From contig CAZTPA010000082.1 in the NCBI GenBank assembly GCA_964614525.1, forward strand, positions 1-9,837: a DNA stretch of 9,837 nucleotides. The letters run 5' to 3'. This document shows positions 1 to 6,130 of this stretch, piece by piece; within the stretch, counting starts at the first letter, position 1; each line of letters opens with the position of its first letter. A program made the translations under genes and the position numbers. The DNA comes from PWND01 sp964614525 (lineage in GTDB: Bacteria; Bacteroidota; Bacteroidia; Bacteroidales; UBA7960). The notes beneath the pieces were generated by a model. It ran no database searches, had not been told where the DNA came from, and was given only the letters and a program-made list of their open reading frames with translations.

Positions 1-36
1 AAAAAAATCGGGAGCTACAATAAATTGCAGCCCCCG
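1..36 (-). terminator. Intrinsic terminator of the ricin-domain gene
   Basis: Read on the minus strand, CGGGGGCT (36 to 29) pairs with AGCTCCCG (16 to 9) over eight positions, one of them a G-U wobble, around a 12-nt loop. The stem is followed at once by ATTTTTTT (8 to 1). It starts about 50 nt past the stop codon of the 372-residue gene, the expected place for a rho-independent terminator. The T-run reaches the window edge, so its full length is unknown. Confidence 0.75.
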
Positions 37-87
37 AAAAATCAACAAAAAGGAAATTTTTTATGTCTGTATTTTCATTAAAGAAAT

Positions 88-1206
88 CTAATTCCTGCTT
101 CTTCCTGATTTTGCTGCTTCAGGCATAACAAGCTTACCATATCTGTCAAAAATATACCATTCAGTATTTGCTGCATTATGGTCATCCCAAACATGGACAT
201 TAACTCCGTTATCATCTTTTAAGCCACCTTGAAGGCAAAGAACTTTTCCACTACGATGATATATTTTATATTTTCCGCCACCCAGGTGTTTTAGATAAAA
301 ATGCTGATTGGGGTTTGTAAAATTCGTTGTCCAAATGTGAATATTACCACCATTAGATGTATTACCAGACTGAAGGTCAATAGAAAATTTTGAACCACAA
401 TTTGCCTTTATATTATAATATCCTGTTTCACCTGCTTTAACAAAACAAAAATATCTGTCAACACCTTCATCTTTAGACCATATTTTAATGTTATTACCAT
501 TTTTATATGTATTTCCATCTTTCACGTTCATGCACTTACCGGACAAATCCCAATAACCTTTATTATTTACGTTATAACTTACCGCAGACTGAATATAGTA
601 TTGCTCATTTTCTTTCACTTCATCGCCCATCATAGCAGTTGTAGTATTTCTATCACTGGGAACAAATGTTTTCTTATCGCTCTTACGTATAAGGTACCAT
701 TCAACATTCATTGAATTATGGTCATTCCATATATGTAATGGATTTCCGTTATCATCATTCTTGTTTTTCAGGCAAATTACCTTACCTGAGGCAGTATAAA
801 TTTTAAAGCGTCCGTTGCCTAAATGATGGAATAAAAATCTTTGATTTGCGCCGCCATGTGGTTCCCAAACATGCAATGGTGTTCCATTGTCATTTTTTCC
901 ACCCTTAATATCAACTCTTGAATTCCAGTTACCAATTTGCAATTCATAATATCCGTTCTGTGATGATTTAATAACTTTAAATTCACGATCACGTCCACCA
1001 TCCAGGTCCCATATTTTTAAAGGTTTACCTTTTGCAACATCATTTACACCACCTATATCCCAGTAGCCTTTATTATGGCGACCGTGAGAATATGCTGACT
1101 GAATATAAAACACCTCTCCATCAGGTAGTGTTGTAGGTGCTTGTCCTAAAGCAAAATCTGAACAAAACAGGCATATTATTGCCAGTAATAAAATAAGTTT
1201 TTTCAT
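88..1206 (-). CDS. Secreted protein with two ricin-type beta-trefoil (RICIN) domains
   Basis: The protein has 372 residues. A Sec signal peptide covers about residues 1-21 (MKK, hydrophobic LILLLAIICLFC, likely cleavage after ALG), so it is exported. The rest is two copies of one module, about 31-173 and 202-353. Each opens with YIQSA and NKGYWD, and each repeats blocks of the form 'NG-x-x-[IVL]-[HK]-[IV]-W' followed by 'N-x-x-[FW]-[YF]', as in the QxW-like repeats of ricin/RICIN_2 carbohydrate-binding trefoils. Matching spots include PLKIW/NIKIW, LHVW/IHIW and LHIWNDHN/VHVWDDHN. RICIN domains generally bind sugars, so binding to a glycan is an inference. No enzyme domain, lipobox or obvious type IX secretion tail is present; the tail is short and basic. 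It lies 94 bp downstream of the 143-residue secreted-protein gene and may share its transcript. No Shine-Dalgarno is seen. The domain call is firm, the ligand unknown. Confidence 0.85.
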   Translation of the reverse strand: MKKLILLLAIICLFCSDFALGQAPTTLPDGEVFYIQSAYSHGRHNKGYWDIGGVNDVAKGKPLKIWDLDGGRDREFKVIKSSQNGYYELQIGNWNSRVDIKGGKNDNGTPLHVWEPHGGANQRFLFHHLGNGRFKIYTASGKVICLKNKNDDNGNPLHIWNDHNSMNVEWYLIRKSDKKTFVPSDRNTTTAMMGDEVKENEQYYIQSAVSYNVNNKGYWDLSGKCMNVKDGNTYKNGNNIKIWSKDEGVDRYFCFVKAGETGYYNIKANCGSKFSIDLQSGNTSNGGNIHIWTTNFTNPNQHFYLKHLGGGKYKIYHRSGKVLCLQGGLKDDNGVNVHVWDDHNAANTEWYIFDRYGKLVMPEAAKSGRSRN

Positions 1207-1300
1207 TTTTAAAATTTTTTAAGTTTATAATAATCCTCTAAAGCTTTTGCGGTTATAATTGTGGTTTATAAGCAAATATTATTATTCTAATTAATTTTAA

Positions 1301-1732
1301 TTATTGTTTTTTACTTCCTGCTGATTTTAAGCCTCCTGACTTGCTTTCTTCTTTTCTTTTAAACTCCATAGCTGCCATTCCAAAAAAGCCCAATGTTTTT
1401 CCGTCAGGAGAATATTCACCTTTAACTTCCTCTTCAGCAATATCTAAATAATAGTTGCCATCTTTAAAAACAATTGTTCTTTCAAGTTCAAACTCCGATT
1501 CGCGATGTCCGGGAGGTGCTTCAGAACTCTCGGATTTTCCTTTTATCAGCAATAATATCTCACCCCCTTCTATTGAAATCACAGTTGCAACACCTTCTGC
1601 GCGTGATGCCATACTACCACTATTATAATCATATTCAGCACCTTCTTCGAAAAAATCCTGATCAGCTGCTAAAACTGATACCGGCAACACCAATAATGTT
1701 AAACATAGCACTTTGTAAAATAAATTTTTCAT
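1301..1732 (-). CDS. Small secreted protein of unknown function (143 aa)
   Basis: I do not recognise a family. Residues 1-22 form a clear signal peptide (MKNLFYKVL, hydrophobic core, VSVLA/AD cleavage region), with no lipobox cysteine at the cleavage site. The mature part of about 120 residues is acidic at first (QDFFEEGAEYDY). It then shows alternating strand-like segments (GVATVISIEGGEILLLIKG, ERTIVFKDGNYYLDIAEEE, KTLGFFGMAAMEFKRK), which suggests a small all-beta periplasmic or secreted domain. The tail is rich in K, S and G. The start at 1732 is supported by both the signal peptide and a strong AGGAGG site just upstream. It is the first gene of the leftward pair and precedes the ricin-domain gene, so the two may be co-expressed. 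Confidence 0.7.
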   Translation of the reverse strand: MKNLFYKVLCLTLLVLPVSVLAADQDFFEEGAEYDYNSGSMASRAEGVATVISIEGGEILLLIKGKSESSEAPPGHRESEFELERTIVFKDGNYYLDIAEEEVKGEYSPDGKTLGFFGMAAMEFKRKEESKSGGLKSAGSKKQ

Positions 1733-1736
1733 AATT

Positions 1737-1742
1737 CCTCCT
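1737..1742 (-). promoter_or_regulatory. Strong Shine-Dalgarno site (AGGAGG)
   Basis: On the minus strand the start region reads CAAGGAGGAATTATG, with AGGAGG four bases before the ATG. None of the other genes here has a comparable site, as is usual in Bacteroidota. It fixes the start of the 143-residue secreted protein. Confidence 0.7.
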
Positions 1743-2006
1743 TGTTTTTTTTTAATATTTTTTTCCTTTTGTCTGAATTATAAGTTGCCAAAAAAACAAA
1801 AATTGAAATGCATTTTTTAAAAAAAATCACTCTATAGTCACAACTTCCTGACATTACGAGACTTAGGTAAAGAAAAAATTTTTCATTGCTTTCTTATAAT
1901 AATCTATCTGCGATAATCAGCGGACAATATTTAAATCTCCCGCAGATAGCAAAGATTTATGCAAAAAACTTGTCTATATGCCTACTGTGTTTAAAATATA
2001 TTATCA

Positions 2007-2036
2007 TTGTTTTCTTCCAGACCTTCTCTGCTTTTG
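2007..2036 (+). promoter_or_regulatory. Candidate lemA-htpX promoter
   Basis: TTG at 2007-2009, a 19-nt spacer and TGCTTTTG at 2029-2036 resemble the Bacteroidetes -33 (TTTG) and -7 (TAnnTTTG) boxes, with one mismatch in the -7 box. The leader would be about 55 nt. A perfect TACTTTTG also occurs at 2077-2084, but it has no -33 partner and lies only 12 nt from the lemA start, so I prefer the upstream site. Confidence 0.35.
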
Positions 2037-2096
2037 CGAGAAATGAAAACCCGTCAGGAATTATTAAAATTATTCATACTTTTGAGAAAAAAAAAG

Positions 2097-2651
2097 ATGG
2101 AAATACTACTTATAATTTTAGCAATTTTATTAATTATTGTGCTTTGGATTATTTCAGCATATAACAGTTTAGTTAGAAAGCGCAATCAGGTCAGAAATGC
2201 ATGGTCGCAAATTAAAGTACAACTCAAGCGGCGACATGATTTAATCCCAAACCTTATAAGTGCAGTAAAGGAATACATGCAGCATGAAAGAGAAACGCTC
2301 GAAAGAATTACCATTCTCAGAGCCCGGGCAATGCAGGAAACAGATATTGAGGACAAGGCAAAAGCAGAAAATATGCTTTCACAAGCATTAGGACAATTAA
2401 AAGTAGCCGTTGAAAATTATCCCAACTTAAAAGCAAATGAAAATTTCCTTCATCTGCAGGAAGAACTTAAGTCAACAGAAAACAAAATTGCATTTTCAAG
2501 ACAAAACTATAATGACCAGGTTTTGTTTTTTAATAATAAAATAGAAATGTTTCCTTCAAGTATGATTGCAAATATGTTTGGCTTCAAAAAAGAAGCATTC
2601 TTTGAACTTGATAATCCGGAAGAAGGAAAAGCAGTGAAAGTGGAATTTTAG
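2097..2651 (+). CDS. lemA: LemA family membrane protein
   Basis: The 184-residue product starting at 2097 has the standard LemA layout: a short N-terminal stub, one transmembrane helix (about residues 3-20), then a long helical domain. Family hallmarks are visible: YNSLVRKRNQVRNAWSQI followed by VQLKRRHDLIPNLI, then YPNLKANENFLHLQEEL, TENKIAFSRQNYND and the closing FGFKK..FFE. An in-frame ATG at 2007 would add 30 residues ahead of the membrane helix and would start near the promoter candidate, so 2097 is the better start. LemA proteins are anchored with the helical domain outside the membrane; their biochemical role is still unclear. The gene lies 28 bp upstream of an HtpX-like protease gene, a pairing known from many bacteria and suggesting joint work in membrane-protein quality control. 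There is no Shine-Dalgarno, only an A-rich tract. Confidence 0.93.
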   Translation: MEILLIILAILLIIVLWIISAYNSLVRKRNQVRNAWSQIKVQLKRRHDLIPNLISAVKEYMQHERETLERITILRARAMQETDIEDKAKAENMLSQALGQLKVAVENYPNLKANENFLHLQEELKSTENKIAFSRQNYNDQVLFFNNKIEMFPSSMIANMFGFKKEAFFELDNPEEGKAVKVEF

Positions 2652-2654
2652 ATT

Positions 2655-2671
2655 AACGCAGAACGCAAAAC
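2655..2671. repeat. Dispersed-repeat fragment between lemA and htpX
   Basis: AACGCAGAACGCAAAAC here is identical over 17 of 17 bases to 6226-6242, inside the modular repeat element near the PQQ dehydrogenase gene. It fills most of the 28-bp gap between the two operon genes, so a piece of the repeat family sits inside an operon without separating it widely. Confidence 0.6.
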
Positions 2672-2679
2672 AAATTAAA

Positions 2680-3663
2680 ATGTGGGAAGTAGCAAGAAAA
2701 AATCAGCAAAAATCAGCATTTCTGGTAATTATAATGAGTATAGTATTACTGGCATTGGGATATTTTATAGGATTGGCCATAAATCCTGTTGATGGAGGTT
2801 TTTATGGAATTTTGATAGCAACAGCAATTTATTTTATTCTGCTGCTAATCTCCTTTTCACAGGGAAAAGCAATAATATTAAGCATGAGCAATGCCAAAGA
2901 GATTCAGCATAAAGACAATCCTGTACTTTATAATATTGTTGAAGAGATGAGCATTGCTGCCGGAATGGCTAAAATGCCAAAGGTTTATATTATTGACGAT
3001 CCTGCTCCTAATGCTTTTGCAGCAGGCATGACACCCGACAAAAGTGTGGTAGCTGTTACCAGTGGTCTTTTAAATATGATGTCACGAGATGAACTACAGG
3101 GAGTTGTAGCTCATGAAATATCACACATTATAAACCGTGATATCAGGTATCTTACAATAGCAACCATTATGGTAGCATCTGTAGCCATTATATCCCAGAT
3201 ATTTTTACGTTCGATGCTATACAGCAGAGGCGGCTCAAGAAAAGGCGGCGGCAAGGGACAGATTATACTTATCGTTATTGCGATTGCTTTTGCTATAATT
3301 GCGCCTATTGCCATACGGCTATTGTACTTTGCCTTATCAAGAAAAAGGGAATACCTGGCCGATGCTTCGGGAGCACGACTTACGCGATATCCGGAAGGAC
3401 TGGCGTCTGCACTTGAAAAAATCGGAGGATCCACATTAGACCTTAAATCTGCCAACAAGAGCACAGCACCAATGTATATTGCCAATCCATTGAAACCAAA
3501 AGGACAAAAGTTAAAAAACCTTTCCAGCACTCACCCCCCACTTCTGGAAAGAATCAAAATTTTAAGAGCAATGGGAGGAAATTCTTCTCTAACAGATTAC
3601 CAAACTGCATATAAAGCAGTCAGCGGGAAAAGTACCGGCTTTATTCCGAAGGGAAAGGATTAG
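2680..3663 (+). CDS. htpX: M48 family zinc metalloprotease, HtpX-like
   Basis: The product is a 327-residue integral-membrane endopeptidase. Hydrophobic segments at about 13-33 and 42-60 precede the catalytic domain. The zinc site HEISH has H145 and H149 as ligands and E146 as the general base, and E224 in REYLADASGARL is the expected third ligand. Two more hydrophobic stretches (about 157-177 and 195-217) lie between them, as in HtpX. Other family marks are PKVYIIDDPAPNAFAAG and a C-terminal THPPLLERI. HtpX proteases cleave damaged or misassembled membrane proteins on the cytoplasmic side. A glycine-rich insert (about 184-193, RGGSRKGGGK) separates the two halves, as is common in the family. 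All catalytic residues are present and the length is typical. It follows lemA by 28 bp with no terminator, so the two form an operon. Confidence 0.93.
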   Translation: MWEVARKNQQKSAFLVIIMSIVLLALGYFIGLAINPVDGGFYGILIATAIYFILLLISFSQGKAIILSMSNAKEIQHKDNPVLYNIVEEMSIAAGMAKMPKVYIIDDPAPNAFAAGMTPDKSVVAVTSGLLNMMSRDELQGVVAHEISHIINRDIRYLTIATIMVASVAIISQIFLRSMLYSRGGSRKGGGKGQIILIVIAIAFAIIAPIAIRLLYFALSRKREYLADASGARLTRYPEGLASALEKIGGSTLDLKSANKSTAPMYIANPLKPKGQKLKNLSSTHPPLLERIKILRAMGGNSSLTDYQTAYKAVSGKSTGFIPKGKD

Positions 3664-3755
3664 CGTTTGGGGTTTTGCGTTTGGCGTTTGGGATTCTGCG
3701 TTTGGCAATCGTGGTTTATCAGTGAATATCCGTGGTCCAATTTATTGCAAAATTT

Positions 3756-3795
3756 GTTTAGTCGTTTAATCGTTTAATCGTTTAGGTGTTTAGTC
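3756..3795. repeat. Octanucleotide tandem repeat, five units
   Basis: Five 8-bp units in a row: GTTTAGTC, GTTTAATC, GTTTAATC, GTTTAGGT, GTTTAGTC. The array occupies the same relative place in this repeat element as the 7-bp TGATTTG array does in the two copies around the PQQ dehydrogenase gene. Confidence 0.8.
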
Positions 3796-3828
3796 GAAGG
3801 GCGGTGCATTGGTTCTCCTTTTTGATTC

Positions 3829-3844
3829 TCCCGCAAAGGCGGGA
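3829..3844. terminator. GC-rich hairpin between convergent genes
   Basis: TCCCGC (3829-3834) and GCGGGA (3839-3844) form a perfect 6-bp stem with an AAAG tetraloop. It lies between the ends of htpX (+) and the beta-barrel gene (-), where a bidirectional terminator would fit. Neither strand has a proper T-run after it, so it may equally be part of the repeat element it sits in. Confidence 0.3.
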
Positions 3845-3955
3845 CAAGTTATGTAACTAATACCCCAAGGGATTGAAGATACTGAGAATATTGAAATATT
3901 AACTGTAATCCTAACCAACATTCTCTTCAGTAGCCTCAGAGGTTGAAATATATTT

Positions 3956-4579
3956 CTAATTATTTTTTGGTTTAAAAATGATAGTAACACTTGGAGAGAA
4001 AAACCAACCGGATGAAAAACCAAACCGATTATATAGTTCCGAATCTTTATAGTAAAATGTAGGGTGCAAATACCTATAAGCAAGATCAAACTTAACACTT
4101 CCCAAAGGAATAGACACACCTATTCCGGCATAAGCAGAGCCAACATAATAAATTTTCGGATCTAATCCATCCCAAGCCTCCCAATCATCATAATTAAAGA
4201 AATTTTCAAAACCGACATCTATATATGGCGTAAATCTCTTATTTAAAACGTAATAACGATACGAAAGCATTAATGTTGAAGTTGTGGTATGCGAATACTC
4301 ATCTTTCCCATCTATTGGAGCTGTATAATAATGGTAGTTCTGAATAGTGCCTAAAGAAATCAATGATTTATCACCGATGAAATAGCCGTAACGAAGAATA
4401 TGTCCAAATGAAAACCCGAATTTTTCATTGCCGGATTGATTTCCATATGTCACTCCATACCCATATGGGAAAGCCGACACAAGCCGGCTTCCCTTTGGGT
4501 AATAATTATTTACATTCTGGCTTTTTATATTGGTAAAGCCAAAAATCAAAATCACAAGTATAATAAGTTGTTTTTGCAT
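3956..4579 (-). CDS. Small outer-membrane beta-barrel protein
   Basis: The 207-residue protein starts at 4579, where MQKQLIILVILIFGF opens a signal peptide ending near TNIKSQ. An earlier in-frame ATG at 4603 would overlap the upstream gene and bury the signal peptide, so it is rejected. The mature chain is a run of strands rich in alternating aromatic residues (SHTTTSTLMLSYRYYV, FTPYIDVGFENFF, KIYYVGSAYAGIGVSIPLG, VKFDLAYRYLHPTFYY) and ends in a strand, FSPSVTIIF. This pattern, with periodic Gly/Tyr and Asp/Asn-rich loops, is that of the Bacteroidota outer-membrane beta-barrel proteins of about 200 residues, probably eight-stranded. No enzymatic motif is visible. It lies 11 bp downstream of the lipoprotein gene and is almost certainly in the same transcript, so the two may form an envelope pair. 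The specific role is unknown. Confidence 0.75.
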   Translation of the reverse strand: MQKQLIILVILIFGFTNIKSQNVNNYYPKGSRLVSAFPYGYGVTYGNQSGNEKFGFSFGHILRYGYFIGDKSLISLGTIQNYHYYTAPIDGKDEYSHTTTSTLMLSYRYYVLNKRFTPYIDVGFENFFNYDDWEAWDGLDPKIYYVGSAYAGIGVSIPLGSVKFDLAYRYLHPTFYYKDSELYNRFGFSSGWFFSPSVTIIFKPKNN

Positions 4580-4590
4580 ATAATTAGATA

Positions 4591-5298
4591 TTAAATTGTC
4601 CAAACTGATGAAGTTTTATTATTCGCTTTTTCTAAGTTCCACCATGTCCAACCCATATATCCATAACCTTCCAAATATCCTCTCCAGTATGTTCTTTCAT
4701 AAAGCATATACCAACGCCCATATACTTCTATACTGCTCGCTGCATTGTTGTACTTACTGCTTAATCTTGGAATAGGAAGACTCCCCATTAAATATGACCA
4801 GCCGGTTCTGTTAAAATCTTCATATAATTTTCCCAATCCTATTCTGTTTGCATCGGAAAAATTATCTTCAAGGTATGTAAGAAATTCTTGTGAAGTTTCT
4901 TTTCTTTCAAACTCGCCCAATTTTTCAGCATAATCTCTCGCCATATCAACATCTTTAACTGCCTTGACCAAACGCTGTGTGAATTCATTTTTTTGCTTAC
5001 CGGCCCAAGCATAAAAATCAATTCTTGACTCAAAAACAAGAACTTCATTTTTGTTCTTTGTTACTCCGTGAATAAGCATTAGCTCATCATTTTCAAAATT
5101 TATTTCTTCTCTGCTGACTAATGAGTTGTTCAAATTGTAAATCTTTTCTTCTTGCATTAAGCGTTCAGAAAATTCGTTTTGGCATTCTTTGAGATTTATA
5201 TCTTCCGCAGATACCATTTCATTTTTATCACAACCACTTATAAATAATATGGTCGAAATAAAAAATAATACAAAAGTTTTAAAATGTTTTCGATTCAT
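4591..5298 (-). CDS. Lipoprotein with C-terminal beta/gamma-crystallin-like domain
   Basis: The 235-residue protein starts at 5298, where MNRKHFKTFVLFF begins an SPII signal peptide with lipobox ISGC and acceptor C23. The in-frame extension up to 5445 lacks a signal sequence and runs through structured leader sequence. Residues about 35-150 are charged and mostly helical (FYAWAGKQKNEFTQRLVKAV) and unrecognised. Residues about 157-235 hold two similar motifs. LYEDF..TGWSYL leads 26 residues later to NNAASSI (184-190), and LYERTYWRGYLEGY leads 27 residues later to NNKTSSV (226-232). Both ends fit the calcium-binding signature (N/D)(N/D)xx(S/T)S, and the LYE...G starts fit Greek-key strands, so this looks like one complete beta/gamma-crystallin domain. 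Such domains bind Ca2+ or act as peptidase-inhibitor-like modules. The protein is probably anchored in the outer membrane. It is cotranscribed with the barrel gene 11 bp downstream. The domain call is by eye. Confidence 0.7.
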   Translation of the reverse strand: MNRKHFKTFVLFFISTILFISGCDKNEMVSAEDINLKECQNEFSERLMQEEKIYNLNNSLVSREEINFENDELMLIHGVTKNKNEVLVFESRIDFYAWAGKQKNEFTQRLVKAVKDVDMARDYAEKLGEFERKETSQEFLTYLEDNFSDANRIGLGKLYEDFNRTGWSYLMGSLPIPRLSSKYNNAASSIEVYGRWYMLYERTYWRGYLEGYGYMGWTWWNLEKANNKTSSVWTI

Positions 5299-5337
5299 AA
5301 TTGTAATTTTGTAATTAATAAAATTGTTTGAATTTTC

Positions 5338-5383
5338 CCTTATCCCAAAGTCGTTTATCCATGATGCGGGATAAGGTTTTTTT
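5338..5383 (+). terminator. Hairpin plus T7 run on the + strand, without an obvious gene
   Basis: The perfect 9-bp stem CCTTATCCC/GGGATAAGG, with a 21-nt loop, is followed on the + strand by seven T (5377-5383). This has the shape of an intrinsic terminator for + strand RNA, yet both flanking genes run on the minus strand. It may end antisense transcription through the lipoprotein gene, or it may simply be the leader hairpin of that gene seen from the other side. The loop is long for an efficient terminator. Confidence 0.35.
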
Positions 5384-5416
5384 GTTTTCGTTTTAGAGAG
5401 ACAAAACCTTTCTCCC

Positions 5417-5444
5417 TGCAAATCTGCCGTTACGGGGATTTGCA
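5417..5444. other. Strong near-perfect hairpin upstream of the lipoprotein gene
   Basis: TGCAAATC (5417-5424) pairs with GATTTGCA (5437-5444). The stem continues by a T-G pair, a one-base bulge and CCG/CGG closed by a TTA loop. It is the most stable hairpin I found in the window. On the + strand a T-rich stretch (TTTTGATTTAATTTG) follows, on the minus strand it does not. It could act as a + strand terminator or as the first element of the minus-strand leader. Confidence 0.5.
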
Positions 5445-5492
5445 TTTTGATTTAATTTGTTTTGTTTTCCTTTCCTTGCAATGTTTTATGTT

Positions 5493-5524
5493 TAAAAGTA
5501 AATATCTTACATTCTTAAATCAAA
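5493..5524 (-). promoter_or_regulatory. Candidate promoter of the lipoprotein/barrel operon
   Basis: Read on the minus strand: TTTG (5524 to 5521), a 20-nt spacer, then TACTTTTA (5500 to 5493). This matches the Bacteroidetes -33 TTTG and -7 TAnnTTTG boxes with one mismatch in the last base. It lies just past the end of the XRE regulator gene, in the only gap upstream of the operon. Confidence 0.45.
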
Positions 5525-5548
5525 AAACAACTTATTGGGTATATTCAT

Positions 5549-5845
5549 CTAATGTTTTTCAATCCCGTCTTCATGTACCACGAAACCTTCAACAATCGAC
5601 TGGGGTATCTCAAAATCTAAAATTTCTGCGGGTGATATACCAAGACCTTTAGCCAAAACAAGTAAAGATGATATTTTAAAATCGTACTCACCACATTCCA
5701 TACGGCTTACTTTTTTAGTATAACTATTGCAAATGTGTGCAAATTCAACTTTGGTTAAATGCTTTTCTTCTCTTAACCGGCAAATATGCTGTCCAAATGC
5801 TTCTAAAAATAGCTTTTTCGCAGACTTACTTATGTTTTTAGACAT
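5549..5845 (-). CDS. XRE-family helix-turn-helix transcriptional regulator
   Basis: The 98-residue protein has a Cro/C1-type DNA-binding domain at about residues 15-77. Helix 1 is FGQHICRLREEKHL, the helix-turn-helix is TKVEFAHICNSYTKKVSRMECG, and the closing helices include ISSLLVLAKGLGISPAEIL with the family's conserved 'LA..L.I.P.E.L' end. A basic N-terminus (MSKNISKSAKK) and a short acidic tail flank it. There is no sensor or dimerisation domain beyond the fold, so it is a minimal regulator, as in small phage-type or housekeeping XRE proteins. It stands alone, 250 bp upstream of the lipoprotein/barrel operon on the same strand, and could control that operon or itself. No toxin partner adjoins it. 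It has a well-formed promoter of its own. Targets are unknown. Confidence 0.85.
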   Translation of the reverse strand: MSKNISKSAKKLFLEAFGQHICRLREEKHLTKVEFAHICNSYTKKVSRMECGEYDFKISSLLVLAKGLGISPAEILDFEIPQSIVEGFVVHEDGIEKH

Positions 5846-5865
5846 ATTTATTAACAGATTTGTCG

Positions 5866-5896
5866 CAAAAGTATTTCAAAAAACAATACCATGCAA
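5866..5896 (-). promoter_or_regulatory. Promoter of the XRE regulator gene
   Basis: On the minus strand TTG (5896 to 5894), a 20-nt spacer and a perfect TACTTTTG (5873 to 5866) fit the Bacteroidetes -33/-7 consensus. The -7 box ends about 20 nt before the ATG at 5845. It is the best promoter match in the window. Confidence 0.6.
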
Positions 5897-6130
5897 GGCC
5901 ACTAATGTCCTGTTGTGTTAATATATGTTAATTAGAAAGACTTGAAGGCAAATATCTAATAAGGTGAACACAAATAATCTGTGTCTTTCTGTGAAAATAA
6001 ACTACGTCTATCTATGGAAAAAATCCGAAATTAGAAACCCAAAAAACGAAACAAATTCAAAACAGAAGTATTATTCCATAGATTTACGAATCGATTACGA
6101 ATGTAATAAATACGTATGGACATTCGGGAA
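5897..6130. other. Intergenic stretch without a credible gene
   Basis: This AT-rich stretch lies between the XRE promoter and the repeat element. The only structure is a 10-bp inverted repeat, ATCTATGGAA (6010-6019) with TTCCATAGAT (6074-6083), separated by 54 nt, plus a nearby duplicated TTACGAAT/TTACGAAT. With this base composition both may be chance. Short reading frames here run into the repeat and lack coding character. Confidence 0.5.

Larger units (their letters stand above)
1733..2096. other. Divergent intergenic region with a 9-bp inverted repeat
   Basis: This 364-bp AT-rich spacer separates the leftward secreted-protein genes from the rightward lemA-htpX operon, so it should hold both promoters. 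CTATCTGCG (1904-1912) and CGCAGATAG (1941-1949) form a perfect 9-bp inverted repeat with a 28-nt spacer. It lies about 60 bp upstream of the lemA promoter candidate and could be an operator or a weak hairpin. A short reading frame at 1886-2164 overlaps lemA out of frame and is not credible. I found no convincing promoter for the leftward pair. Confidence 0.45.
3664..3871 (-). repeat. Modular intergenic repeat element, inverted copy
   Basis: The convergent spacer between htpX and the beta-barrel gene (3664-3955, 292 bp) is largely repeat. Read on the minus strand it follows the same order as the copies at 6131 and 7621: a CCCTTGGGGTATTAGT block (3871 to 3856), a short tandem repeat, then AACGCAGAA / AACGCAAAACCCC blocks (about 3705 to 3669). 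Its outer limits carry GGGGTTTT (3669-3676) and AATACCCC (3859-3866), a near-perfect inverted pair. Middle sequences differ from the other copies, so it is related rather than identical. The remaining 3872-3955 is AT-rich and shows nothing clear. Confidence 0.55.
5299..5486 (-). promoter_or_regulatory. Long structured 5' leader of the lipoprotein/barrel operon
   Basis: If transcription starts at the promoter candidate at 5493-5524, the leader is about 190 nt. It contains two strong hairpins. TGCAAATC/GATTTGCA (5417-5424 with 5437-5444) is extended by an inner CCG/CGG stem around TTA. CCTTATCCC/GGGATAAGG (5338-5346 with 5368-5376) is the second. In the second, GGATAA (5369-5374) can instead pair with TTATCC (5355-5360), so two exclusive folds are possible. 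I recognise no known riboswitch family. A role in control is inferred from length and structure only. Confidence 0.4.

Noticed and set aside
1886..2164. 92-residue + strand reading frame ahead of lemA
   Set aside because: It overlaps lemA in another frame, crosses the promoter region and has no recognisable protein features.
3111..3530. 139-residue minus-strand frame
   Set aside because: It lies fully antisense to the catalytic part of the HtpX-like gene.
3945..3956. GAAATATATTTC palindrome at the end of the beta-barrel gene
   Set aside because: It is made of A and T apart from its ends, such palindromes are expected by chance, and no T-run follows to make it a terminator.
5549..5845. Antitoxin of a toxin-antitoxin pair
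   Set aside because: No small toxin-like gene adjoins it on either side; the nearest genes are 250 bp or more away and encode other functions.
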